From the NCBI GenBank assembly GCA_963555705.1, contig OY743170.1, forward strand, positions 11,323,096 through 11,387,095: a stretch of DNA of 64,000 bases. Direction: 5' to 3'. A program made the position numbers and the translations under genes. Origin of the DNA: Ligustrum vulgare (Eukaryota; Streptophyta; Magnoliopsida; Lamiales; Oleaceae). Below, piece after piece: positions 12,270-23,466 of this stretch (within the stretch, counting starts at the first letter, position 1; each line of letters opens with the position of its first letter). Below the pieces are notes generated by a model, which was given only the letters and a program-made list of their open reading frames with translations, ran no database searches and was not told the DNA's origin.

Positions 12270-13889
12270 TGATAAGTGCTTTATTAGCATGTATTTAATT
12301 CACTTATTATCTTATTTTGTTATTGGTTTGATCCTATTGAAGCATCGTTTAATGCATTTCACTTATTGTGCTATGTAAGTTCGCAAAGAACGAAAAGAAA
12401 GGAAACATGACCAAAGAAATACAAAAAAATCAAGAAATGAGGTTCAAGGGCATATTCAAAGAGCTCCAAATCAATAATGGCATGTGGGAAGAAGATTAGA
12501 TGCAAAAATTATGGTCAAAGAAGGTTTGGAATGAAGTTGGAAATCAAAAACCCGCAAGGATTGTGATCATGAATTTTAGTCATAGATTGAAGCTCAACTT
12601 TGTCATAGAATACTTTCGAATTTCGGAAGAGCTATTTCACAAATAATTGTAGATATTTGAGTTTTCTTTCCAATGCAACTTGAATCACCACAATCGGACT
12701 TTGGGAGAGAAAGTTATGACCAAAACATCGATCACAGGCGCTTCTCGACATAAATACACTTACGGCCGTAAATGACAAATTTACGGCCGTAACTTCCAAA
12801 TTCCGGAAATTTTCAGAATCCCAATTACGGCCGTAATAAGGAAAGTTATGGCCGTAAATTGCTCTCCAAGGAATTTCCTTATCTGATTCAAGGTCTATCT
12901 TTGGTATATCTTTGGGGTAAAGTTAGGGCACGATTTTGGGAGTATTAAAGGAGGAAAATCACCACAAAAAGGAGGCTGGACATTGAGGAAAATTAAGAGA
13001 AAAATATAGAGCATTCTTTGGAGATTTTCAAGCGCAAGAATATCAACAACAATGGAATTCATGAAGCAACTTGAAGAATCTACCACAATCATGCTAGGCT
13101 AAATTCCATATCTTGTTCAAAGGGGAAGTTGTGTCAATTTAATTATGTTATTTTCTTTTCCTACAAATTAGTAGCGTGAATTTATTCCTTTATTTCAATT
13201 GTTGGATTATTATGTTTTGAATGTTCAATTGAGTTTATTTGATTAATAGTTTAATTTGGCCAATTGGATTATTGATCTTTGGATTCATGAATATGCTATG
13301 TTTAGATTCTTGATCCGTAATTGTCATTGAATCTTTACTTTAGTAGCAAATAAATCTCGTGCAGGTTTAGTAATAATTCGACTTGGATTGTTTAATTCGA
13401 GCTTGTGTAATTAACGATCCAATTCAATATATTCTTCTAAATTTTCATACTAGTCGTGCATTAAATCCTAAGAGCTTGTTTAGGATTGTCCATGGCTAGA
13501 ATTGGTTCAAAGAGCTTATTTTGAATCAATACACATAAGGAAGAATTTAGATAATCAGAGCTTGTTGATTATTTATGATTGATAATTGAATTAGGAATAG
13601 AAACACGTTACAAGGAAAAGTATAACATTAATTGAGGGCACAACCGAACCCGAGAACAAGATTTCTTCTCATATTAATTCTCTAGTCATATTTAATTATT
13701 TATTTTATGCATATTTTTTATTCAAGCAAATTCAAACAACAATCCCCCAATTCCATTTTAATTGATCGAACAACTAAAATTATTTTCCGTTCCTCGTGGG
13801 ATCGACCCTTACTCTCACTACTACATTATTAATTAATATTTAGCGAGTAAGGAATTATTTATTATTTTGGTGCATTGCGACACGCATCA
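12270..13889 (+). repeat. LTR of gypsy fragment D
   Basis: Runs from TGATAAGTGC to GCGACACGCATCA, about 1.6 kb. Its first 600 bases contain four copies of ttacggccgtaa (12760, 12781, 12825 and, with one change, 12846). Confidence 0.7.
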
Positions 13890-14445
13890 ACAAGAGTATC
13901 TCTTATGAGATAAGACAAGATGATCTCTTATGAGATCAGAAGAGAAATTTATGTTATGCATGTCATAACTTATATGCGTTAGCGCATAAGAGAAGAGTAT
14001 GTTCATTTGCATTCACTATGTGATGCCTATGATTAAGAAGAGAATGTCTTTGTATTATTTGCATAATTACGTGTTCAATTATCTTGTAAATTAATTATTG
14101 ACGATGAGTGTACTGAGTATTTCTTTTGAAATGCTCACTCCGTTTTTAACAACATTTGCAGAGATCGGAAGCGGTGGCGAATGATGGGCAATGATGGCAA
14201 ACATTTATTTTTAAATTATTTTGAAAGTCGAGATTTTTGGAACTTGTTTATTTATCTGAGCTTTGAAATTTTATTGAATGTTCTCAAGTGAAATTATTTA
14301 AATGTGAGTTCCGTTGAATTTTTCAAACGAATGTGATGTTTGGATTTTCTTAAAATTCATTTATTTTCGCAGTATTTGTTAAATATATATTTTAAAGAGA
14401 GACGAAGTAGCGTTCTGGGTTTCAAGGAACTCGGGGCGTTACAGG

Positions 14446-14459
14446 TTGGTATCAGAGTC
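14446..14459 (+). other. Primer-binding site of gypsy C
   Basis: ttggtatcagagtc follows the 5' LTR end after two bases. It is complementary to initiator methionine tRNA with one late mismatch. Confidence 0.85.
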
Positions 14460-15600
14460 AGTCTGCGTTTCTGTAGACTGGAAAATTTTCAAAAATAATT
14501 TTCAAGAAACATTTTCCATTATGTAATTATTATTAATGAAGATTCCCACTGCCATCATTCGTTCCACCAACTCCGAGGTAAAGAAGTTTATGATGTTTAA
14601 CGTTATTTCAGTATTTCGGATACTTATTTTACTGATTTATGAGAAAGAATGAAGAGAAAGAGAAAGATATTGTATCCGAATAAAAAAGAAATGAGTTTTT
14701 GAGCATAACGAGAAATTTTTCAGAAAGAAAAGAAAAGAAAGAAAACGAGTATTGAGCATAATGGGAATAATATGATTTAAGAATGATTTCAAAATAATTT
14801 TTGTCCTCGAACTTAGAAATGATGAACCCTAGCTGGACTTTGCATAATTGATTTTAGACTTGGCAAAACCAGTTTTATGAAGTTGTGATGAGATGTTGAG
14901 ATTATGAGTGATATGATTTTATTGAGACTTTTATGAGAAGAATTATGAAATTTGAGATTTAAAAATTTGATTCTTAATTATTGGGAATTAAAGAATTGAT
15001 ATTGTGTTTGAGTAAGTGAATTGTTCATCTATTTTGAGAGAAATTTATAATGTTGTTTGGTCTTGTAACTAAGAAATTTTAGGATTATGATTTGTGTCAT
15101 ATATTTATAAGTATGACTAATGGGTGATCATTCGAGCCAATTAATGTATTTAAGGAAGTGAGATATTGATATTGGAAACTATGATTTGAAATTATTATGT
15201 TGAGGAATTATGAATTGATTTCTGGGATATTTTTGGTGATATTGAAGTTTGTTGGAATTGTTGTCAATATTTAAATCGTTGTGGTCAAATGTGGAGTTAT
15301 TTGTTATTGTTGGTTATGAAGTATACCTACGTGTTGGATAAGTCCAAATTATAAGGGAGACTCTGCCTAAAATTTTATCATGTTTAGTTAAGAGCATAGT
15401 ATGGTAAGCACCCACTAAGGGAATTGAGGTTAGACTTACAAGTTCACTTACACCCCAAGCAAGATTTAGTAAATGATAAAAAGGAATAATGACTCTTGAG
15501 CTATTTTTGGCTTCTTCGAAGTATAATCATTTTTGTAATGGAGATAGTTATATTGAAATACTCTTCTTATTTCACAATTTCAAGAACAAGATGATGTATA
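14460..15600. other. Gypsy C leader, no gene
   Basis: AT-rich sequence after the primer-binding site, with no recognisable gag. At 15330-15375 it reads gttggataagtccaa..gggagactctgcc. A similar stretch occurs within CACTA element 2 (62805-62850). Confidence 0.5.
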
Positions 15601-15844
15601 CAACTGTTGGGATATCAAGGTATACATGAAGTTATGTGATGACTTGATGCATACATTGGGAAATGTCAAGTCATACTTTGAAAGATGAGTGAAGGCTCCT
15701 ATCAAAGAGATATTATTATATCTCATGAAGAAACACAAAAGAGTCACTCTGGAAAAAGGAATACATGAAAAACACACAAAAAAAAAACAAAAAAACAAAA
15801 CAAAACAAAAGAGAGAAACATGGAAAAATCCTCAAAATTAGAGA

Positions 15845-16045
15845 TGTGTTTCGGGAGTAGCCGTATCCTACCACCTTTGATCTTTTGAGGAAATAAAGAA
15901 ACATTCAAAGAGGTATGTTTCAAGAGTAAGAATACTTCGTAATCTACCACCTTAAATCTTTGAGGTACACAAGATTAAACATTGATAACATCCTAGAAAT
16001 TTAAGGTGTGTCTCAAGAGTGAGAATACTCCGTACTCTACCACCA
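15845..16045. repeat. Three imperfect ~70-90 bp direct repeats, a fourth at 17112
   Basis: Each unit has a core like gtgtctcaagagtgagaatactccgtactctaccacc (about 15846, 15918 and 16005). A fourth, weaker copy at 17112-17165 (gtgcgtctcaagagt..actcagtctaccc) lies on the far side of the LOG pseudogene, as if that copy had landed within the array. Confidence 0.55.
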
Positions 16046-16077
16046 CCTATTCTAGGGTTCACAAAGTTAAGTTTACA

Positions 16078-16713
16078 TTAACCGGACTCCATTTTCTCTT
16101 GATTCCCCTTCCTTGCGAATAATCTATCTGAACTCCTGCTGGATCTTGTATTGGGATATATGACTGCAGCTTATCCAGTAGTTCATCGATAGTAGGAGCA
16201 GAAATAAGGATCCTTCTGGAAAATGGAGAGATGAATCCCTGTTCCACAGCATAATCAAGAAATGTTAACAAACCATCAAAGAAATTGTTAACATTTAAAA
16301 GCCCAATAGGCTTAGTATGAAGATCCTATTGAGCCCATGAGGTAATATTAAAGATTTCTTCTAAAGTACCAAAAACCTCCAGGAAGGGCTATAAAAGCAT
16401 CAGAACTTTATAACATACAAGTTATACGTTCATGGATAGATAATGTTTGTACTTCATGCCCTCGTGTTTTTCCTGCAATATCTACCAAAGGAACAGGTAT
16501 AACACAGATCACTTTTACTCGCTCTATGAGAGCAGATTGGGAAACACAACCCATCAAACCACTGCTACCACCCCCATACACGAGAGTGATACCTTTCTCC
16601 CCCAATTTCTTTCCAAGATCCACTGCTGCTTCTAGATACCCAAAACATTTCCCCACTTTTGATCCACAAAATACACAGATAGTTTTGATCTGTCAAAGTT
16701 TTGGTCCTTCCAT
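16078..16713 (-). pseudogene. LOG-family cytokinin riboside monophosphate phosphoribohydrolase, processed pseudogene
   Basis: LOG enzymes release active cytokinin bases from their nucleotide forms in the cytosol. The minus strand from the ATG at 16713 gives a near full-length product (about 212 codons; the family is usually 210-220 aa). It opens with TICVFCGS, then YLEAAVDLGKKLGEKGITLVYGGGSSGLMG, then FIALPGG followed in the next frame by GTLEE, and ends with AVEQGFISPFSRRI and SAPTIDELLDKL. Plant LOG genes have several introns; this copy has none, which suggests a cDNA origin. A stop at codon 7, a one-base insertion in the PGGxGTxEE catalytic motif, and a stop after SWAQ inactivate it. It lies antisense inside gypsy C. 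No poly(A) is visible at its 3' side. Confidence 0.85.
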
Positions 16714-17208
16714 TTTTGAAAGTAAAAGAAGGGAAAACGTACGAGAAAATGTTATTTTGGGATGCATGAACTATGAAAAATGTTTGGCTATTTAAAACCG
16801 AAAAACTACACTATTTTCGCTCGTCTTTTGAAAAAGTGAAGATTTACTTTTGACAAAATCATCCTACTCACCTTTCGGTGATTTATTTTTTTCTAACCTT
16901 TATCAAAACTCGAGAAAGGAAACAGAAAAATATTTTAAATGTGTACCAAAAGACTTACCTTGTATCGATGCTGATTAGCCAAAAACCTCATTGTGTAAAA
17001 ACAGACTGGAAAACAGGATTTTTTGCTATTATATTTTTGAGACTATAACGGTTTTTATCCTTGTTAAATTGAGCATATAAGGAAATGAGTTTTTTTTTTG
17101 CACATACCCACTTGGGTGCGTCTCAAGAGTCAATCGAATATCATCCAAAGACTCCTTACTCAGTCTACCCTTAATGAAATCGATTTTATCATCTCGATTT
17201 CTAGAAGA

Positions 17209-17637
17209 CTATCTAACTGATTTGCAACGAGTATCACATGTCCAACGAGCACATTTGTAACAACCGTTCAGCCTGTTTGCTCTTCGTTTCTTTGCAAAAG
17301 TACTTTTTCCTAAACCAGGCATGTGTTTAGGAAATGTCAATGAAAATTCACCAGCTAATCGAACTTTTGCTTCAATCAACCAGCGAACATCTTCTGGGAT
17401 GCCATGATCCATCAGCAACCTCAATCTTTTGAGCCTAATTCGATAAATTTTTCTCAAATCATTTACTGGAAGATTGGAATAATATTTGCGAATATTTGAA
17501 AGTATGATATCCATTTTTGATGGATCTAACCTTCTTCCCAAAATGATATATTTAAAGGCATAAAGGAGCTGAGTAGATCCACGTGATATTGATTCCAGCA
17601 ATAAAGCATGGAATAAAATAATGAAAAGTGGGAACAA
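17209..17637 (-). CDS. ORF with resemblance to plant flexivirus cysteine-rich (nucleic-acid-binding) protein
   Basis: The 142-codon open frame has a helix-rich middle and a C-terminal block in which a basic run (KKRR, residues 116-119) is followed by a cysteine cluster (Cys126, 129, 134, 138). A basic stretch just before a small Cys cluster is the hallmark of the 3'-proximal nucleic-acid-binding/silencing-suppressor proteins of carlaviruses and relatives, although the spacing between Cys pairs is shorter here. About 109 nt past the stop, the same strand has a run of ten A (17099-17090), which would fit a polyadenylated RNA copied into DNA. The assigned start is uncertain; the first 40 residues may be unrelated. 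It could instead be an unknown host or retroelement frame. It sits antisense in gypsy C, next to the LOG pseudogene. Confidence 0.35.
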   Translation of the reverse strand: MFPLFIILFHALLLESISRGSTQLLYAFKYIILGRRLDPSKMDIILSNIRKYYSNLPVNDLRKIYRIRLKRLRLLMDHGIPEDVRWLIEAKVRLAGEFSLTFPKHMPGLGKSTFAKKRRANRLNGCYKCARWTCDTRCKSVR

Positions 17638-17639
17638 GA

Positions 17640-18180
17640 GTTAATGCGCCGTTAATTTTTCTCGATAAAGGAAGATTTGATGATAAGATTTAAGACATGG
17701 AATATTTTCTTGGATTTTGGTACTGATATTTTTTTGGTATAATAATAGTAATCAAGGTATAGTGAGATAATACGGGAATACGTAAAAGTGAAACGAAGAC
17801 CGTATTGAATCAGAGTTCATACATATGTATAAGTGAAAGAAATACCTTGCAGGAAGTGTTGTGACATTTGAGTGAAGAATCTTAGTTATTTGGGAGCTAA
17901 TTGTTTATTTATATTGAATTTTGCAGTACGTTTTGGTTACAAATATTGGAAAAGATAAGCTGATGATATTATGTTGATTTGTGAATAATATGTTATTGGG
18001 TACTACATAGAGAGAATATTCAGGTAATTTCTATTGTTTTAAATAGTTCGGGTTATTTGGTGTTAAGAAGTTTTAGGGATGACAAATTATTATGGTTTGA
18101 TATGTTGTTAAAGAAATAGTAAAGATTTATTGAAATTTGGAGAGAATTTTTCATGGATTTTTGTAACGGACTTACAGAGA
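17640..18180. other. Gypsy C interior, degenerate
   Basis: AT-rich sequence with no readable domain, presumably decayed pol upstream of the integrase end. Confidence 0.4.
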
Positions 18181-18899
18181 TCAGTGAAGAGACGTGATGT
18201 CATTTGGGTTATTGAATAATGACTTAAGTAGTCAGCAAATATTTCTTTATACAGAGTTTAGAGGCTATGTGAGAGCTTGCATTTTAGACCTTTGTGATAG
18301 CTGGGAAAACCATTTACCGTTTGTTGAATTTACATGTAATAATAGTTTCCAGGCTACTGTTGGCATGACATAATATGAAACTATTTATGACAGCATATCA
18401 CCTATTCATTGAGATAAAGTTGGTGAAAAGAGAATTATTAGGTCCAGAATTAATTGAAAAGACTGTAGAGGCTATCGAGAAAATCAGACTGCGGATTAAA
18501 GCCGCTCAAGACAGACAGAAAAGCTATGCCGGCCGAAGGAGAAAAGATTTAGAGTTTGAGGTTGGAGTGAAAGTGTTCTTAAAGATAGCCCCTATGAAGG
18601 GTGTTGTTAGGTTCGGAAAGAGAGGAAAATTAAGATATCGTTTTATCGGACCATTTGAAATATTGGAGAAAGTGGAAAACGTGGCTTATCGCTTGGCATT
18701 GCCACCCGAACTCTCGGTTGTGCACAATGTCTTTTACATTTCTTTATTGAGAAAATATGTTCACAATCTCAGTCACGTAGTGAACTTTCAGTCAATTACG
18801 ATTCAGAAGAATCTATCTTATGAGGAGACACCTATATCTATTATTGATAGAAAAGTTCATGTCTTAAGAAATTTCACTTGTCAAAGTCCAGTGGGGTAG
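18180..18899 (+). pseudogene. Gypsy integrase C-terminal part
   Basis: From 18180 the broken frame reads LDLCDSWENHLPFVEFTCNN (compare LDFGGSWDQHLPLVEFAYNN). The open frame at 18375-18899 then gives AQDRQKSYAGRRRKDLEF, APMKGVVRFGKRGKLRYRF, IGPFEILEKV, AYRLALPPEL, VHNVFYISLLRKY and NLSYEETPI. These are the integrase C-terminal GPF/Y module and the start of a chromodomain-like tail of plant chromoviruses. A stop occurs at 18897-18899. All upstream protease, RT and RNase H sequence is missing. It integrates nothing now, but it identifies the lineage of element C. Confidence 0.88.
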
Positions 18900-19017
18900 A
18901 CATGGTAGCGATGAGGCTACCTGAGAGAAAGAAGAAAAAATTCTGGCTAAATATCCAGATATTATAAATCAAGTAAGTTTAAATTTCGAGAACGAAATTA
19001 TTTTAAGTAGGGAAGTT

Positions 19018-20678
19018 TGTAGCGACCAAGAAATTTTAAGTTAAATAAAATAAAATAAAATAAAAAATAAATAAATTTAGTTTTATAAAAAAAAAAAAAA
19101 TCGTTACAACTCTCCAAATTTTAAAGATCATTATTTAAGAACTATAGCACTCGTCTAGCCATTTACAAGTGAAATTAAATTTATTTTAATCCGAGTCCAA
19201 TTCCAAATTTATTAAAAATATCTCAATTTTCCTTATTAAATTATTTTAAGTCCAAATAAGAAATTCATTTTTATCTCAAAATTTATTTATTCTCAAATTT
19301 ATTTTTAGTCCAAAATATATCAGTTTTAAATATATTGCCTAATCGAAGTTAGTCTAATTTTTAGTTAATTATCCTAAACTAATCCTACCTAACTAATTCT
19401 ACCTAATTCCCCCCCCCCCCCCCCCCCGTTTGCTCCTTCTTTCTTCTTCTTTTCCACCTTATTATCCAATCACAAAGTATATGCAACTAATCTTTACACC
19501 AATTCAATCATCATGTTGTCAAAACCAAATTATGATGTTTCCACTAATCCATTTCTTTTCTTTTTCTTTTCCCATCACTTTATCATTTTAAATTATCTTC
19601 ACTCCAAATTGTCCCCCAATTCTTGCTATAAATAGAGCATGACTTGGAGAGGAAAAATGTACCAAGACAAGAGAGAAAAATATAGAGAGGGAAAAATAGT
19701 AGAGAGAGATTTGTGAGTAGAGAGAAAAATAGAGAGAAATATTTGTTTTCTCGTGAGTGTTTTTAAAACCTATTATTTCAGCCCTATAGTTTAATATTCG
19801 TTTTGAGTTTCAACTCAACTTTTGAAAATTTACATTTTAGTCCCTCAACTTTCAAAAGTATTCATTTTAGTCCCCCCAACTTTCAAATCATCAATTTCAG
19901 TCCTCAAATTATAATTTATCATTTTTAAACTATAAATTTCAAAAGATTAATTTAACTTATTATTCTAATTGGCTAGACGAGGCGTACGGAGATTTGAAAG
20001 ATTGAAGTCATTCCCGCTCAACCACACTCGTTAAGTTTAAGGTAGACTCACCCCCACTAATTTATTTATATTATAATTACATGTGTTATGTGGATTTACG
20101 TGATTATATGCTTAATTGCATAAGACAAGAGTATCTCTTATGAGATAAGACAAGAGGATCTCTTATGAGATCAGAAGAGAAATTTATGTTATGCATGTCA
20201 TAACTTATATGCGTTAGCGCATAAGAGAAGAGTATGTTCATTTGCATTCACTATGTGATGCCTATGATTAAGAAGAGAATGTCATTGTATTATTTGCACA
20301 ATTACGTGTTTAATTATCTTGTAAATTAATTATTGACGATGAGTCTACTGAGTATTTCTTTTGAAATGCTCACTCCGTTTTTAACAACATTTGCAGAGAT
20401 CGGAAGCGGTGGCGAATGATGGGCAATGATGGCAAACATTTATTTTTAAATTATTTTGAAAGTTGAGATTTTTGGAACTTGTTTATTTATCTGAGCTTTG
20501 AAATTTTATGGAATGTTCTCAAGTGAAATTATTTAAATGTAAGTTCCGTTGAATTTTTCAAATGAATGTGATGTTTGGATTTTCTTAAAATTCATTTATT
20601 TTCGTAATATTTGTTAAATATATATTTTAAAGAGAGACGAAGTAGCGTTCCGGGTTTCACGGAACTCGGGGCGTTACA
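19018..20678 (+). repeat. 3' LTR of gypsy C
   Basis: 1661 bp, from TGTAGCGACC to GGGGCGTTACA. It matches 10364-11375 and 13891-14443, and carries a 19-base poly(C) tract at 19409-19427. Confidence 0.92.
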
Positions 20679-20683
20679 GAGGA

Positions 20684-21675
20684 CCTACTTAAACAAGAAT
20701 GAAAAGTGGAAATTTCCCCAAACCCAGTGAACCACGCGGCCATGAGCTCCATAGTTGCGCGGCCATTAGAAGAATTTTGAATTAACAGAACCTCAAATCA
20801 ACCAACTGCATGGCCACCAAACATTGAACTGCACAGTTGCGCGCTTATTCGATTGGGCCAACAGCTGGGCTTTTTACCCGGAATTCAACCTCTTTCACCC
20901 TTTTCCTCATAAGTTTTACCTAAACCTATAAATACCAGTTGTTATGCACGAAATAAGGGTTCCCAATTGTTCCCAACTTGTGTGTTTTCAAGCCAAATTG
21001 CTACTTAATTGCCGATGGATCCATGCAAAGCCAAAGACAAGATTGAAGATACAAGAGCAAGGAGATGAATGTGGTGATCTCTTTTTCATTATTCTTTTAA
21101 TTTATTTTCAATTATGTACTTAGCCTAAACGCTTTGTGTTGGATGTTGTGAGGAAGCTTTAACTTATTGAATCTATGTTTTAACTATAGTTTAATTTATA
21201 TAATTCATGAGTTTGAATAATTAAATTGTACTTTTTTTATCTTATGCAAATTTTTGGCCTATTTTTGTATAACTCTGTGACATTTCCTTATATTGAGAGA
21301 GTAGGAAAACGTTAGACTTATTTAACTACCACAAGTTTCGATAGAGGATTGAGATATACCACATATGCCTTGTGTTATCCTTAAAAAGTGTTCGCAAAAC
21401 CAAAATCATTTTCTAGTATTCAATTCGTCATAGAGATATAGTCGAATTACATTTTAGAAAAAAGTTTTTAATGCATCCTCGAGAGAGGACTTATATAACA
21501 TTAGGAACGCGAATTTTCAAAATCTTATGAATTGTAATTAAACAATTTAGTGAAAATATAGTTGATATAATTAAAGTGGATTCTCAACTTCCAAAACACT
21601 TGCATTCATTTATTTTCAATCAATTCTTTTTTATTTTCTTAGTTTAAATTCTTAGTTTCAATTCAGTCAAACATC
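20684..21675 (+). repeat. 5' LTR of gypsy B, second part
   Basis: Continues the match to the B 3' LTR (from about 22788) up to tttcaattcagtcaaaca, where similarity stops. About 150 bp of the LTR 3' end are missing, together with the primer-binding site. Confidence 0.8.
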
Positions 21676-22219
21676 TTTAATTTTTCTTTGTCACCTTTAT
21701 GATTAAGGTAATTAAGTTTGAGAGGTTCTCTAAACCTGGTGCCTTAAAGTCTTTTGGCTTGGGAGTCACTGACCGAAAGCTTGCTATATGAGTTATATAG
21801 AAAGCAAATAAGAAAGGCATTGTGCAAAGATGGTAAGAGATAAGGACAATGAAAAGAAAAAAGTCGTCCATATAGAAAAATAAGAAGAAATATGCTTGTA
21901 TAAGCTTTGTTGATTAACATTTTGAAAATTGAAGGTGTGAGAGTTGGGAACTACTTATTAATGATTTATTGTTCATGCATGTATCTAATGCTAACTATCT
22001 TGTGTGGAAAAATGCATTATATAAATATTTAGAAACCACAAATTAAGGAATCTTTGGGACTATGAGAGAAAAGCAGAAAGTATGATCATTTATGAGTGAT
22101 GAAAGGACAATCATTAGGAACTCATAGTTTGATCACATGGGATTTGGGCTTACTCTTGTATAATGAGTCACAGATTGTTAAGTTTGTTTTTACATAAAGT
22201 TTGCATTTGATTTCTGACT

Positions 22220-22273
<54 letters not shown>

Positions 22274-22494
22274 GCTCGCGCGCGCACACACACACTAAAG
22301 TTGAGCAATGGATATATAGAAATTTTTTACTATGTTGTTCAAAGTTTTATGCTAAAATGTGATGATGATCTGGGTTGTTGAGGCATATGGTAAATGAATT
22401 AACAAAACCAAAAACATTTGTTAATTTACATCTTTTTGCTTTGTACTTTAGTTTTATTTGTTCGAGGACAAACAAAAGTTCTAGTTTGGGGTGT
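21676..22494 (+). other. Remaining interior of gypsy B with (CA)n tract and polypurine tract
   Basis: No coding sequence. A (CA)n run with a short (CG)n part lies at 22223-22296. The segment ends gaggacaaacaaaagttctagtttggggtgt just before the 3' LTR, a pattern common to plant gypsy elements. Confidence 0.65.
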
Positions 22495-23431
22495 TGATAA
22501 GTGTATTTTATACACTTATTAATGTGACAAAAGTAGGATTTTATATGTTTGTTTGAGAATTATCGCTATTCATTTAGTTTATATTTCAGAAAAGCAACAC
22601 AAAGTTGAGGAAGTGATGCAAATGATACGAATATGGAAGAATTGGATGAGTTTTGAAGCCAAATTGTAAACATGAAGAAGTGCAAAGAGCCAATTGAGAA
22701 GAACAAGGAAGAAAATAGAAGAAATCAAAAGTATGGGGCCAAATTGCCACAATTGGAAGTTGTAGGACTTGGATGCAAATAAAGATGGAGGACCAACTTA
22801 AACAAGAATAAAGAGCATAAATTTCCCTAAACTCGGTGAACCACACGGCCACGAGTTCCATAGCTACGCGGCCGCGTGAAGAATGTTGAATTAACAGAAC
22901 CTAAAATCGACCAACTATGCGGTCGTGCGCTTATCCAACAGGGCCAGCAAATGGGCTTGTTAGGCAGAATTCAACCTCTTTCACCATTTTCCGCATAGAT
23001 TTTACCTAAACCTATAAATGCCAGTTGTTATGCACGAAATAAGAGTTCCCAATTGTTCCCAACTTGTGTGTTTTCATGCCAAATTGCTGCTTAATTGTCG
23101 AGGGATCCACGTAAAGCCAAAGACAAGATTGAAGATACAAGAACAAGGAGATGAATGGGATGATCTCTTTTCATTATTCTTGTAAATTTTTTTCAATTAT
23201 GTACAACATTTTGTGCTAAATGTTGTAAAGAAGCTTTAACTTTTTGATTTTATGTTTTGACTTTAGTTTAATTTATATAATTCATGTGTTTGAGTAATTA
23301 AATTGTGTCTTTTATCTTATGCAAATTTTGGCCAATTTTTGTATAACTGTGTGACGTTTTCTTATATCGAGAGAGAGAGAGAAGGAAATCGTTAGACTTA
23401 TTTAATTACCATAAGGTCCAATAGGGGTTAG

Positions 23432-23466
<35 letters not shown>

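Larger units (their letters stand above)
11376..13889 (+). mobile_element. 3' end of a third gypsy element (D) inside the LTR of C
   Basis: The fragment has about 0.9 kb of 3' internal sequence (including gaagccccgttacaacc, seen in Athila/Tat-like 3' regions), then a polypurine tract and one LTR. The 5' LTR and coding region are absent. A short local repeat (gaaagattgaagtcatt) at the left junction suggests a rearrangement rather than a clean insertion. Confidence 0.7.
10364..14443 (+). repeat. 5' LTR of gypsy C, interrupted by fragment D
   Basis: 10364-11375 and 13891-14443 match the 3' LTR. The 3' LTR has about 85 bp at the break (20040-20125) that are missing here, so the nested insertion came with, or was followed by, a deletion. 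Confidence 0.88.
10364..20678 (+). mobile_element. Ty3/gypsy chromovirus-like element C, nested in the LTR of B
   Basis: LTRs start TGTAGCGACCAAG and end GGGGCGTTACA (10364-14443, enlarged by a nested insertion, and 19018-20678, 1661 bp). A perfect 5 bp duplication GAGGA flanks it (10359-10363 and 20679-20683). The tRNA-iMet primer-binding site follows the 5' LTR, and a short purine tract (agtaggga) precedes the 3' LTR. Of the coding region only the end of integrase remains (18180-18899). The middle is replaced by sequence that includes a LOG retropseudogene and a virus-like ORF, both in reverse orientation. Confidence 0.92.
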
